A stretch of DNA of 64,000 nucleotides from contig NZ_JANFNG010000001.1 in the NCBI RefSeq assembly GCF_024436035.1, forward strand, positions 389,689 through 453,688. The letters are read 5' to 3'. This document shows positions 52,173 to 61,399 of the stretch, one piece after another. Source of the DNA: Streptomyces humicola (GTDB lineage Bacteria; Actinomycetota; Actinomycetes; Streptomycetales; Streptomycetaceae). The position numbers and the translations under genes were made by a program. Position 1 is the first letter of the stretch; the number at the start of each line of letters is the position of its first letter. The notes below the pieces were generated by a model that searched no databases, was not told where the DNA came from, and saw only the letters and a list, made by a program, of their open reading frames with translations.

Positions 52173-53240
52173 TCACCTCCGATAGGTGGCAGGGACGGCG
52201 TTGGCTGCCAGGCTCTCGAACCGGCGGTCGAAGAGCGACGCGGCCTGGAAGGACTTCACGAAGCCGCCCTCGGCCAACAGGTCGGCCGTGTCCTGCTCCC
52301 AGGCGATGGCTTCGTTCCAACTCCGTGGGAACAGTGGCTTGTTGCCGAGCTCGGTGATCTCCCGGGCCTGGGCGAGGGCGATGTTCTGGGTCTTGACGTA
52401 GAACTGCTCGTTCCACTCATCAGGGTGTTCGTAGACCCAGACCAGGCCCTGGGCCCAGCGCGGGATGAACCCCGCGATCGCCGCAGCCTTGGAGGAGTCG
52501 GCCAGCACCTCGGCCGGGGCCCACAGCAGGCTGAGGAGGTCGACGACGTCGGTAGTGATCGTGTGCGCCCCCTTGGCTCCGTACTGGTTGAGGTAGGAGG
52601 GAACCTGGCTGATGGCGAGGGGTGCGATGTCCACCTGCCCGGCCTGCAGCGCGGTGAGGAACTGGTTGCTGGTCAGCGGCACCAGCTGGACGTCGGAGTA
52701 CGTCAACCCGGCCTCCCTCAGGGCGCGGAGCAGGACGACACCTTGTGCCTGGCCCTGGGAGAACGCCAGTTTCCTGCCCTTGAAGCCCGCGACATCCTTG
52801 ATGTCGCTGTGCGGTGCGGTGGCGAAGACATAGGAGGGTTTGCGGGTGAGGTTGACGGCCACGATCTTCGCGTCGTAGCCCTGGTAGTGCGCCTGGATGG
52901 GAGGGATGCCTGCATTGTTGGCCAGGTCCAGGGAGCGGGCGCGGAAGGCGTTGATGACGTCGGGTCCGGCGCCGATGTTGAGCCAGTTGGACACCGTGAA
53001 GGGAAGACGGTCCAGTCCGGCGAGCTTGAGCTGTAGCTGCTGGGAGCCCTGGTACGAGGCGATCGCGAGGCTGGTGCCGGAAGGGACGGTGGTGGGCAGT
53101 GGAGCGTTGGAGGACAGCGTCGGCTCGGCGGCGGAGCTGCTCGCGCAGCCACCCAGACCGAAGGCCGCAGCGGCTCCGAGCAGGGAGTGCAGGAACAGGC
53201 GCCGGTCGGGACCGGACGCCGGCAAGGCGGAGTTGGACAT
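52173..53240 (-). CDS. ABC transporter substrate-binding lipoprotein (SsuA type)
   Basis: A 355-residue protein from ATG 53240. A lipoprotein signal with a Tat-like RR precedes the lipobox LGGC (RRLFLHSLLGAAAAFGLGGC). The mature region has the sulfonate/nitrate-binding fold: LAIASYQGSQQLQLKLAG, FRARSLDLANNAGIPPIQAH, DVAGFKGRKLAFSQGQAQGV and LTSNQFLTALQAGQVDIAPL. It captures an aliphatic sulfonate or similar anion. It is the first structural gene of the operon, 220 bases downstream of a short ORF with terminal Cys codons and a small hairpin. Confidence 0.93.
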   Translation of the reverse strand: MSNSALPASGPDRRLFLHSLLGAAAAFGLGGCASSSAAEPTLSSNAPLPTTVPSGTSLAIASYQGSQQLQLKLAGLDRLPFTVSNWLNIGAGPDVINAFRARSLDLANNAGIPPIQAHYQGYDAKIVAVNLTRKPSYVFATAPHSDIKDVAGFKGRKLAFSQGQAQGVVLLRALREAGLTYSDVQLVPLTSNQFLTALQAGQVDIAPLAISQVPSYLNQYGAKGAHTITTDVVDLLSLLWAPAEVLADSSKAAAIAGFIPRWAQGLVWVYEHPDEWNEQFYVKTQNIALAQAREITELGNKPLFPRSWNEAIAWEQDTADLLAEGGFVKSFQAASLFDRRFESLAANAVPATYRR

Positions 53241-53424
53241 CGGAACACTCCGTGATTTCTCGCGTAGGGAATTCGGCACGGGAACGTCAGCCGGGGAGGG
53301 GGGAATGCACGCATTGCCGCGGGAGATGCCGGAAGAGCGTGCCGCGGAAACCCGCGCACGCATCACAGAGGCGGAAGCGTCACCGCTGTCCGGGGCGGCC
53401 CGGCCGGCATGTAAGCCCGGAAAA

Positions 53425-53440
53425 CGCTGATATGTCAGCG
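53425..53440 (-). terminator. Attenuator-like hairpin between leader ORF and sulfonate operon
   Basis: On the minus strand CGCTGA-cata-TCAGCG is followed at once by TTTT, a short stem with a U tract like a weak intrinsic terminator. It lies 20 bases after the stop of the Cys-Cys leader ORF and 185 bases before the binding-protein start. This fits transcription attenuation; function is inferred. Confidence 0.5.
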
Positions 53441-53460
53441 CATGTCGATGTGTCGTCGAG

Positions 53461-53613
53461 TCAGCAACAGTGGCTGCGTCCGACCCGCATCAGGTCGATG
53501 ACACGGCACTTGGTGAGGACGATCCGGCGAGACGGGCGCTGCGCGACACCAGAAGCGCGGTCACGGCTCTGCCGTGACCGGACTACCTGGGAAAATCCCT
53601 GCGCGTTGCTCAC
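53461..53613 (-). CDS. Putative cysteine-responsive leader peptide
   Basis: A 50-codon ORF from GTG 53613 to TGA 53461-53463 upstream of the sulfonate operon. The C-terminal end LTKCRVIDLMRVGRSHCC carries the R-x-IDL-x-RV pattern found in the many small leader ORFs before Streptomyces sulfur and metabolite operons, and it ends with two adjacent Cys codons directly before the stop. Ribosome stalling at Cys codons when cysteine is scarce would alter folding of the downstream hairpin. In mycobacteria, short ORFs with consecutive Cys codons are known cysteine-responsive attenuators. The start is uncertain: AAGGGA is 14 bases upstream, and a shorter peptide from an internal start is possible. Confidence 0.6.
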   Translation of the reverse strand: MSNAQGFSQVVRSRQSRDRASGVAQRPSRRIVLTKCRVIDLMRVGRSHCC

Positions 53614-53667
53614 GAACAGGATGGTCCCTTTCGCGCGCAGCGCCTGTCAACATTCCGAGTTTCTGAA

Positions 53668-54903
53668 TTAATTCGCCCCGGTCGGCACGCCCAGCGGGTC
53701 CCGGTACAGCACGTCCAGGGCCACCGATCCGCCCGCCGTGGCCAGCACCGAGTCGGGAAAGCTACTCGGTACCACCGCCTGCTCGACATCGGTCGCCATG
53801 GACGTGTGCGTCCTGGCCTCCGCCCGAAGTGCGGCGAGGCAGTCCTCGCGGTGGATGACGCCGAGTTCGGTGACGACGACGGTGTCGGGGTTGAGTACGT
53901 CCAGCAGCAGGCCCACCGCGCGGCCGACCAGCCGAGCACGCTCGACCAGCAGGTCCGCCGCAACCGGATCGCCATTGTTCGCGGCGGCAAGTACGAGCAT
54001 CGGGTCCGGGGTGTCGATGACACCCGCTTCCCGGGCCCGGCGGCACAGCGTCTGCTCGCTCACCTCGGCCTGCAGGCATCCGGTCCGGCCGCAGCGGCAT
54101 GGCCGGATACCGCCGTTCACCGGCAGGTGGGCGATGGCTCCGGCCTGCGACCGAGGCCCGTAGTGCACCTGGTCGTTGGTGGCGAAGGCGGCATCCACCA
54201 CGTTGCCGATGAACAGGTGCAGCACGCTCTGGCCGCTCCGGGCGCGCCCGAACAGCCGCTCGCCATTGACCAGTGCCCTGGAGTGGCCGTCGACATGGAC
54301 CGGCAGGCCCGTATGCCCGCCGAGCATGTCGCGGACGGGCACACCACGCCAGCCCAGTAGCGCGTGGTCGACGATGGTCCCGGAGCCACGATCCACCCAA
54401 CCGCCGGCGGCCACGCCGACACCCAGCAGCGTGGTCCCCGGCGCGTGCTCGGCCAGCAAGGCGTGGAGCCCTTCGGCGGCCCGCGCCAGCACCCAACCGG
54501 GTTCGGTGCTGTCGTGGCTCCTACGCCGCTGCGCCACGATCCGGCCCCGCAGATCGAGGAGGGCGACCGTCGTGTACGGCACTGCAATGTGCACCCCACC
54601 GACCAGAAACCGGGAGACGTCCAGGTCGACCGGAAGATGCGGCCGCCCGACGCCGTTGGAACGCCGCGGCGCGTGCGCCTCCCGGATCAAGCCGAGCCCG
54701 ATGAACTGGGCGCAGTAGTCGGTCACCGAGGCCGGGGACAGCCCGGTCAGCCGAGCGATGGTGCTCCGGGCCACCGGCCCGTGCTCCAGAACGGCCCGCA
54801 GCACGAAGCTGGCGCTGGTCCTTCGACGCGCGCTGCCGGAGGCTCGCCGTCCAGGAACGAAAACAGCGGCTGGTGCGGATGGTGCTGCTGGGTTGCTGGG
54901 CAT
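53668..54903 (-). CDS. ROK-family transcriptional regulator
   Basis: A 411-residue protein from ATG 54903 (AGGAAG about 9 bases upstream). An N-terminal winged helix (RRTSASFVLRAVLEHGPVAR, STIARLTGLSPASVTDYCAQ) is followed by a ROK kinase-like fold with LVGGVHIAVPYTTVALLDLR, GVGVAAGGWVDRGSGT and the zinc-binding ROK motif CRCGRTGCLQAEVSEQTLCR. ROK regulators bind sugars or phosphosugars; members beside sulfonate operons in Streptomyces may act as their repressors. It is upstream of, and in the same direction as, the leader ORF and operon, 54 bases from the leader start. Its role in sulfur control is inferred. Confidence 0.9.
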   Translation of the reverse strand: MPSNPAAPSAPAAVFVPGRRASGSARRRTSASFVLRAVLEHGPVARSTIARLTGLSPASVTDYCAQFIGLGLIREAHAPRRSNGVGRPHLPVDLDVSRFLVGGVHIAVPYTTVALLDLRGRIVAQRRRSHDSTEPGWVLARAAEGLHALLAEHAPGTTLLGVGVAAGGWVDRGSGTIVDHALLGWRGVPVRDMLGGHTGLPVHVDGHSRALVNGERLFGRARSGQSVLHLFIGNVVDAAFATNDQVHYGPRSQAGAIAHLPVNGGIRPCRCGRTGCLQAEVSEQTLCRRAREAGVIDTPDPMLVLAAANNGDPVAADLLVERARLVGRAVGLLLDVLNPDTVVVTELGVIHREDCLAALRAEARTHTSMATDVEQAVVPSSFPDSVLATAGGSVALDVLYRDPLGVPTGAN

Positions 54904-55414
54904 AGGGGATCTTCCTCGGGAGCCGGTCCGACACTGCGCCATCTCAGTCGGCGAGCCGGATTCGCTCCGTCCGCCTCAAGCCGGGCAACAGGTGGCCGCA
55001 CCCTGGCGTCCCAGATCGAGGTATCGACGCGACGAGAGTTTTTCGGCCTGGGCAACCATGCCTCGAAGCTAGCAAACCGCTCCGCTCCTGCACAGCCGCC
55101 CGCGCCCGGCGACCCGATACAAACGCGGCCGACTCGGCGGCGTCACCCTGCCCCGCCGCTGAGCGGTCCCGCTCCCGAGCGATCGATGAAGCTCTCTTCG
55201 AGGTTCCGCCGGACCATCACCGATGTCCGAGCCGGCCAGAGATCTCTGACCGCTGAGGTATCGGCGACGGTGCGGGCGCCTACTCCAGGAACGCCGCGGT
55301 GGTCGCCACGAACCGGTCGGCGCCCCGGCGATCCGCCAGGGCGGTGCCGCCCCGGGCGCGGCGGCGCCGTAGCGCAGCCCTGGCAGCGTCCGCTGTGACC
55401 ATGACGGTCGCGAT
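54904..55414. other. Gene-free stretch
   Basis: The left part contains the ROK promoter. On the minus strand a short frame near 55410-55285 reads MVTADAARAALRR and DRFVATTAAFLE before a stop; it resembles the tail of a lost gene but is not assignable. The rest shows no coding pattern. Confidence 0.4.
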
Positions 55415-58400
55415 CTAGGGCAGCTGCCAGCTTTGGGCCTTCGTCCCGTTGCACGTGTAGATCTGCAGCTGGGTGCCCGGGGTCGTGGACGAGTTGGGGT
55501 CGTCCAGGCATTTGCCCGACTCGGGGTTGACCAGCGACGAGCTCGTTCCGGGTTTCCACTGCTGGGCGCCCGTGCCATTGCACTGATACCACTGGACCTT
55601 CGTGCCGTTCGCCGTACCGCTGCCGGTGACGTCCATGCAGCCACCCAGTGCTTGGATGGTTCCGTTCGTCGCGACCGTCCACAACTGGGCGTCCGTGCCG
55701 TTGCAGCCGTAGATCTGGATGGGGTTGCCGTTGGCGGTGGCGCTGTGGAGGTCGTCAACGCAGAGGGACGAGGAGATGCCGGAGACGATGGGGGCCGCGC
55801 CGGGACCGCTGCTGAAGCCGATGGCGAAGATGTGCATCCCCCCTGTGCTGACATCGGAGGGCAGCCGCACGTCGCGGACCGTCTTGCCCGAGGCCAGATC
55901 CACCGGTGCCGTGGCGAACAGATAGGTCTTGATGGTGTCGGGCGAGGCACCGGCGTGGTTGCGATAGGCGGTGGTAACGGCGATGGTGTTGCCCGCGGCG
56001 GGCGACGTGCTGCCGCCATTCAGCGTCCAGTCGGACAGCGTCAGCGGCACCGACTGGGTCGAACCGTCGGTGTAGACGACGGTGGCGGTACCCGACGACG
56101 GACCGTTGTTGGCCGAGCCGAGGAAGGTGATGGCACCGGTGCCCGACACCGGGACGGTCTGGCCGTTCGCCTCGTAGTTGTCGGACTGGCCGGAGGCGGC
56201 GGCCGGCCAGGTGAAGCCAGCGCCGTCCGCGGTGACGGTGGAGCCCGCAGTCACGCCCACCGCCGCCAGAGCGTTGCCCGAGTAGCTGTACCCTCCGCCG
56301 TCGAAGTCGGCTGAGCCGGACGCCGCATCACTGGAGACGCCCACGTCGGTGTAGGTGGGCGAACCGGCGTACGACGGCGGCGCGGCCGATGCGCCCGAAG
56401 CCCAGGCGGTGTTGGCTGAGCTGCCCAGGGTGTAGGCGAGCGTGCCCCCGCTGGTGATCGCACCCGGCGGTGCGTACGCGTTGTCCCATGGCGAACCGTT
56501 CCAGGTGGCCGATTGGACGTACGGCGCGTTGTCTGCCGCCCCTGTGCCGTCGATGGTCAGCGTGTTCCCGGAAGGCAGGGCGATCAGCGCCTGTGCGAAC
56601 TGCGGGCTGCCGAGGGCCAGATCCGACGTACCGGGGGTTTCCGGATACATCCCGAGGGCGGACCACACATACCAGGAACTCATCTCGCCCAGATCGTCGT
56701 TGCCGGCGAGGCCGCCAGGGGCGTCGGTCCAGATCTGATCCTGGATCTGCCGTACGACGTGCTGGGTCTCGTACGGCTGGCCGATGTAGTCGTACTCCCA
56801 CGGGATGTCCAGGCTGGGCTCGTTGCCGAGATCGGCGTACCCGTTCGCGCCGGTGAAGGAGGACAGATCGGTGTTCAAGTAGCGGGCCATGGCGGCATCG
56901 CCACCCATGGCGTCGGCCAGCCCGCGCAGGTTGAACGGGACCATCGGGGTGTACTTCCAGGAATCGCCCTCAACGAAGTCGGTGCCCGATGTGGCGGAGA
57001 AACCCGAGGTCCACGAGCCCGACTTGTCGCGCGGCTGAATGAATCCGCTGCCGAAGTCGAAGAGGTTGCGCCAGTCCTGCGCCCGGTTGACGAACGCGGT
57101 CTGGTCGGTGGAGTCGCCGAGCGCCCCGGCCAGGGCGGATACCGCGAAGTCGGCTGAGTCGTACTCGAGCGTGGTGGAGGCCGCACCGTAGAAGTTGCAG
57201 CAGCCGTAGCTGCCGTTGCTGGCCAGCCAGCCCATCTGCTCCAGATACTGCAGCCCCGGGCGGATGGTGTTCGGGTTGTCGGCCTCGGTGACCATGTCGG
57301 CCAGCGAGGTCGAGGTGTCGAAACTCCGAGCGCCGAACGCGTAGTAGTCGGCGAGGATCTCGTCGGCCGGGTCGCCGACCATGACGTATGTCTCGCCGTC
57401 GTTCTCCGACCACTTGGGGAATCGTCCGGTCTGGGCGAAGTCGTCGAGCATCGACTGTGCCGCGTCCGAGGCTGCCTGCGGATCGACCAGGGCTTCGAGT
57501 TGGGCCTGGGACCGGTAGACGTCCCAACCCGAGTAGTTGGCGTATGCGGCTGCATGCCCGGGATCGACTGTGTGGATCTTTCCGTCGAAGCCCGGGTACT
57601 CGCCGCCCGTGTCGCTGATGAGGTTGGGATGCAGCAGAGCGTGATACAGCGCCGTGTAGAAGACGGTCTGCTGGCCGGCGGTGCCACCGGCGACCTGGAT
57701 GCGGCCGAGCAGTGTGTTCCACGTGTTCTGTGCGGCACTGCGCATACTGTCGAAGTCCCAGCCGGGGTTCTCGGCCGTGCGGTTGGCCGCCGCGTCGGCC
57801 ACGGACACGTAGGAGAGACCGACCTTGGCCTGGACGACCGGGTTGCTGGTGGTGTCGAAGGTGACGTACCCGTCCGACGCGGCGGTCATGGGGGTGAAGG
57901 GCTTCGTCACGCTCGGGACGATGCCGTGCAGAGTCGGCCGGTTGGGCGCCTCCGGGGCGGTCGGCGGGACTCCTGTTCTGGGCGAAGGGGGTGCGTAGGT
58001 CGCGACGGCCGTGCCGTTGCCGCTGAACGGCTGGTCGAAGACCATGTCGAAGTAGACCGTGTAGGAGTTGCCAGAGCCGCAGAAGTTGCCACTGGTGACC
58101 TGCCCGCTCACTTCGGTGCTGCTGACCACGTCGAACTGGGTGTTGGTGTCGCCGCCCTGGCTTCCGGCCAGCTTGAAGATGAGGTTCGCCTGGGTGGTGG
58201 CGGGGAAGGTGAAACGGGCCATACCGCTGCGAGTGGTGGCCGTCAGCTCGGTCTTCACGCCGTTGTTGAGCGACACCGTGTACGCGCCGGCGCTCGCGGA
58301 CTCGTTGGCGTGTGAGAAGGCGTCCGTCGCGCTGGTGCTGACCGCGCCGACGGTCGGCAGGATCGGGACGTCGCCCGCTGCCCGGCACCCCGGCCCCGAG

Positions 58401-58690
58401 AGGTGGGTGAGGCTGAAGCCGGTGATGGATGAGTCGATGTAGGCGTAGCCGCCGCCGTCCGGGCTGGACGGCGTGTCCGGACTCCACTGCACCATGCCGA
58501 ACGGGACATCGGCACCGGGGAAGTCGTTGGCGCCGTTCGAGGTGCCGATGAAGGGGTTGACCAGCGATGCGGGCGAGGTGACGAGGGCGGAGGCCGCCGG
58601 TGCGGCGGGCGCGCTCATGCCCATGGCAGTGAGCGCGCCGACGGCGATGAGAGGGAGAACGCGTCTATGGCTTCTTCTCGGTCGTGCCAT
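55415..58690 (-). CDS. Secreted GH92 alpha-1,2-mannosidase with ricin-type lectin domain
   Basis: A 1091-residue secreted enzyme from ATG 58690. The N-terminus has a Tat/Sec-like basic signal (RPRRSHRRVLPLIAVGALTA to PAASA). The GH92 domain covers about residues 40-740, with VNPFIGTSNGANDFPGADVP, GFSLTHLSGPGC, FYTALYHALLHPNLISDTGG, GWDVYRSQAQLEALVDPQAA, WEYDYIGQPYETQHVVR and the catalytic-side GNDDLGEMSSWYVWSALGMY. A linker with a bacterial NPCBM/BACON-like beta-sandwich follows. A C-terminal ricin B-type domain (about 960-1091) has repeats CVDD, CMDVTG and CLDDPNS with QLWTV, QQWKP and QSWQLP. GH92 enzymes are calcium-dependent exo-alpha-mannosidases acting on N-glycans or yeast mannan. It is monocistronic. 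Confidence 0.93.
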   Translation of the reverse strand: MARPRRSHRRVLPLIAVGALTAMGMSAPAAPAASALVTSPASLVNPFIGTSNGANDFPGADVPFGMVQWSPDTPSSPDGGGYAYIDSSITGFSLTHLSGPGCRAAGDVPILPTVGAVSTSATDAFSHANESASAGAYTVSLNNGVKTELTATTRSGMARFTFPATTQANLIFKLAGSQGGDTNTQFDVVSSTEVSGQVTSGNFCGSGNSYTVYFDMVFDQPFSGNGTAVATYAPPSPRTGVPPTAPEAPNRPTLHGIVPSVTKPFTPMTAASDGYVTFDTTSNPVVQAKVGLSYVSVADAAANRTAENPGWDFDSMRSAAQNTWNTLLGRIQVAGGTAGQQTVFYTALYHALLHPNLISDTGGEYPGFDGKIHTVDPGHAAAYANYSGWDVYRSQAQLEALVDPQAASDAAQSMLDDFAQTGRFPKWSENDGETYVMVGDPADEILADYYAFGARSFDTSTSLADMVTEADNPNTIRPGLQYLEQMGWLASNGSYGCCNFYGAASTTLEYDSADFAVSALAGALGDSTDQTAFVNRAQDWRNLFDFGSGFIQPRDKSGSWTSGFSATSGTDFVEGDSWKYTPMVPFNLRGLADAMGGDAAMARYLNTDLSSFTGANGYADLGNEPSLDIPWEYDYIGQPYETQHVVRQIQDQIWTDAPGGLAGNDDLGEMSSWYVWSALGMYPETPGTSDLALGSPQFAQALIALPSGNTLTIDGTGAADNAPYVQSATWNGSPWDNAYAPPGAITSGGTLAYTLGSSANTAWASGASAAPPSYAGSPTYTDVGVSSDAASGSADFDGGGYSYSGNALAAVGVTAGSTVTADGAGFTWPAAASGQSDNYEANGQTVPVSGTGAITFLGSANNGPSSGTATVVYTDGSTQSVPLTLSDWTLNGGSTSPAAGNTIAVTTAYRNHAGASPDTIKTYLFATAPVDLASGKTVRDVRLPSDVSTGGMHIFAIGFSSGPGAAPIVSGISSSLCVDDLHSATANGNPIQIYGCNGTDAQLWTVATNGTIQALGGCMDVTGSGTANGTKVQWYQCNGTGAQQWKPGTSSSLVNPESGKCLDDPNSSTTPGTQLQIYTCNGTKAQSWQLP

Positions 58691-59307
58691 CGGTGCCCTT
58701 TCCCTCGTGCGGCAGCCGGCCGGACTCGCAGGGCAGCGTCGAGACAACGTTGCCGTGAGCAGGGTGGCGGTGTCGGCGGATGACTACGGTGCTGAATGGC
58801 GGCGCGCGGCATGCGACGTGCGCGTCATGTCGCCACCGGGACGAAGGGTGCCGGGCGGCGACAGAGAGCGGAAACGCGGAAGGGTGCCAAAAGCGGCTTT
58901 TCTTGGGAAGGTTGACGCCGACGTGGCACCCTGTCAAGCCTTCGCGTAGGCCGCTCTGGCCTGCCATGACCGTAAGTCGAACGCGACCGGCAGCCGACCC
59001 CGGCCGACCACGTCGCCAACGAGATCCTCGACGACGTCGTCCTGCCCTCGCTCAATGCCCCCTGACTGCACCGTGATCAGCTGCACGTATGGGTGACCGT
59101 GTGGCCCGGCTTGAGCGCCGCATAGGGCACGTGGGCCGTCCCGCCCGTCAAAGCAGGCTCCTCGCCCTGGATGGTGGCGAACTCCTTGCTGCCCACGTCG
59201 CACACCGCGCCTTGCGCGACGGGCGGCCTTGCCGGGCCGGCGGCGACCACGGCGAGCCCGGTGCGCCCCCAATCGGGCACACAAGCAGCCTCGCCAGGCA
59301 CCGTCTA
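58691..59307. other. Gene-free stretch
   Basis: The left part holds the mannosidase promoter. A plus-strand scrap near 58995-59064 reads ADHVANEILDDVVLPSLNAP before a stop. A minus-strand 74-codon frame (59077-59301, CDVGSKEFATIQGEEP, LKPGHTVTHTCS) looks partly protein-like but has no recognised family or ribosome site. I do not call a gene. Confidence 0.4.
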
Positions 59308-61119
59308 CTAGCTGTGGGGTGCGGACTCACCGGCCACAGGCCGGGGCCGGACCCTTGCGGCGAGGATGGCGATGTCGTCCTCGACCGCATGCGGGACCAA
59401 GGTGCGCAGCACCTGGTCGATCAGATCGTCGAGATCGCCAACCAGCGGGAGCCGCAGCTTCGCCAGGCGTGCCAGCGATTGGTCGATGTCCTCGTCCCGC
59501 CGCTCGACCAGGCCGTCGGTGTAGAGCAGCAGGACCTGTCCGGGCTGCAGATCGCCGATGACCAGTTCGTACCCGCCGAATCCGGTGCCGAGCGGCGGAC
59601 CGGTCGGCACGTCGATAAGTTCGGTGTCACTGTCCGGGCTGAAGATCGCGGGCGGCAGGTGGCCTGCGCTCGAGTACGTCCAGCGGGCCCGGGCGGGGTC
59701 GGCGAGGGCGAGCAGGCAGGTGGCCGGGCGGCGGGCGTACTCGCTCTCCTCGCAGATCATGGTGTCGAGCTGCCGGAGGATGCGGTGCGGAGGCAGGTCG
59801 GTGGCCGCCACGTAGCGCAGCACCGACCGGTAGTTGCTCATGTCGACGGCGGCCTCGATGCCGTGTCCCATGACGTCCCCGATGGCCAGCAGGGTGCGCC
59901 CGTACGGAAGGCGTATCGTCTCGAACCAGTCGCCGCCGACCACGGCGCTGGTGCCCGACGGCAGATAGCGGCAGGCCAACTCGACGTTGGGGTGCGGGCT
60001 GCCCGGCTCGGTGAGCAAGGCCCGCTGCAGCTCCAGGGCGATGTCTTGGGAGCGGGCGTAGCGGCGGGCGTTGTCGATGCTGATGGCGGCGCGGCCGGCG
60101 ACGTCCTGGGTGAGCACCACGTCCTTGTCGGTGAACGGCGGGGACTCGCCTGTCCGCGCCAAGGTCACGGTCCCAATCGTGTGGCCACGGGCAGTGAGCG
60201 GCACGACGAGAACGGAGTGGATCCCAGCGGCCCGGTACGCGGCCGCACGCCGGGTGCCGGACGGGTAGTGGGTCAGCTCGCCCTCCGACAGCCGGTTCAG
60301 CACGACGGGCTGACCCGTCTGCAAGCACCGCTGGACAGGCGCCCCGTCGGGGTATCTCGCATACTCGCTCGTCATGTCGGCAACACGACTGCGCAGCGCC
60401 GGGACGCAGGCGACGGCGGTGCGGTGCAGCCGTACCGTGCCCGTCCTGGTCGTTCCGCCGCCCTGCGCCACATGGGATGGCACGACCTCGACGGCGGCCA
60501 TGTCTGCCAGCTTCGCGACCGTCGAGATCACGAAGTCGGCCAGCTGCGCGCAGGTCGTCTCCACGTCGAGCGAGGTGCCGATCCGGGTGGCCACCTCGTC
60601 GAGCAGGGCGAGGCGGGCCCGGGTCCGCTCCAGGTCACGCCACTGCTGCACGGCCTCGGTGACCTCAAACACGATGCCGATGATCCCGGTCACCCGGCCC
60701 CCCACCTCCAACCGATGGTAGGTACCGCGCCACCACCGGCGCTCATGCGGCGCCTGCGGCGAGTCGAGACGCCCGAGGCCGCTGCTGACCGCTTCGCGTG
60801 GCTGCCCGTCGGCGAGCACCTGCCGGAGCACGTCGGCATTCCTGTTGATCCCCGGAAGCGTCTCGGCGAGGGTGCGGCCGACGACCTCGCCGGCGGGCAC
60901 GCCCGTCATGCGCACGAAGGACGGATTGACGTAGCGGTACCGCAACTGCGGATCGAGCATGACGACAGCAGCGGCCGTGCCGTGCACCATGCCGCGCAGG
61001 AGTTCCTCGGCGCCGCCCGTCGACAGCGCAGCAGCCGCCGAGTCCATCAGGGCTTCGTCTTCCTGTCCGGAACCTTCCGGGCGCGCCTGGGCGCCCCGCC
61101 GTCCGGTAGGGAATTCCAT
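59308..61119 (-). CDS. PAS-GAF-PP2C (SpoIIE-type) sensor phosphatase
   Basis: A 603-residue protein from ATG 61119 (MEFPTGRRGAQARPEG). PAS domain at about 45-155 (VVMLDPQLRYRYVNPSFVRM through GIIGIVFEVTEAVQQWRDLE). GAF domain at about 165-330 (LDEVATRIGTSLDVETTCAQ, HSVLVVPLTARGHTIGTVTL). PP2C/SpoIIE domain at about 355-595 with metal aspartates in VVGGDWFETIRLPYGRTLLA, GDVMGHGIEAAVDMSNYRSV, LLLYTDGLVERRDEDIDQSL and VEDDIAILAARV. Such proteins dephosphorylate anti-sigma antagonists in response to small-molecule or redox signals. There is no ATPase (HATPase_c) domain at the C-terminus, unlike some relatives. Monocistronic. Confidence 0.93.
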   Translation of the reverse strand: MEFPTGRRGAQARPEGSGQEDEALMDSAAAALSTGGAEELLRGMVHGTAAAVVMLDPQLRYRYVNPSFVRMTGVPAGEVVGRTLAETLPGINRNADVLRQVLADGQPREAVSSGLGRLDSPQAPHERRWWRGTYHRLEVGGRVTGIIGIVFEVTEAVQQWRDLERTRARLALLDEVATRIGTSLDVETTCAQLADFVISTVAKLADMAAVEVVPSHVAQGGGTTRTGTVRLHRTAVACVPALRSRVADMTSEYARYPDGAPVQRCLQTGQPVVLNRLSEGELTHYPSGTRRAAAYRAAGIHSVLVVPLTARGHTIGTVTLARTGESPPFTDKDVVLTQDVAGRAAISIDNARRYARSQDIALELQRALLTEPGSPHPNVELACRYLPSGTSAVVGGDWFETIRLPYGRTLLAIGDVMGHGIEAAVDMSNYRSVLRYVAATDLPPHRILRQLDTMICEESEYARRPATCLLALADPARARWTYSSAGHLPPAIFSPDSDTELIDVPTGPPLGTGFGGYELVIGDLQPGQVLLLYTDGLVERRDEDIDQSLARLAKLRLPLVGDLDDLIDQVLRTLVPHAVEDDIAILAARVRPRPVAGESAPHS

Positions 61120-61399
61120 AGTCGTAACCCTACGGCTCGGATCCGCACGCCCGGATCCACACACCAGTCTCCCGTGAAACGGCCTGAGCGGCCCTTCAAG
61201 GGACTGTGGAGCGGGTGGCCCGCGCCCAGGCCGGCACGGGCTGACTCTCTCCCAGCGGGATGAGGACGAGGTCAGGAAAGATCGCCTGTTCTCGTGATCG
61301 GCTCGACGGATCAAGGCGCTGCTCGTCGCGCCGTGCGGGGGTCCGGATCCTTCGCCGGCGTCGGACATGCCTGCCGGACCCGTGCGGGCGGGCCCATGA

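Noticed and set aside
59077-59301. 74-codon minus-strand frame
   Set aside because: Partly protein-like but no ribosome site, no recognised family and an implausible position after a phosphatase; mentioned only in the gene-free note.
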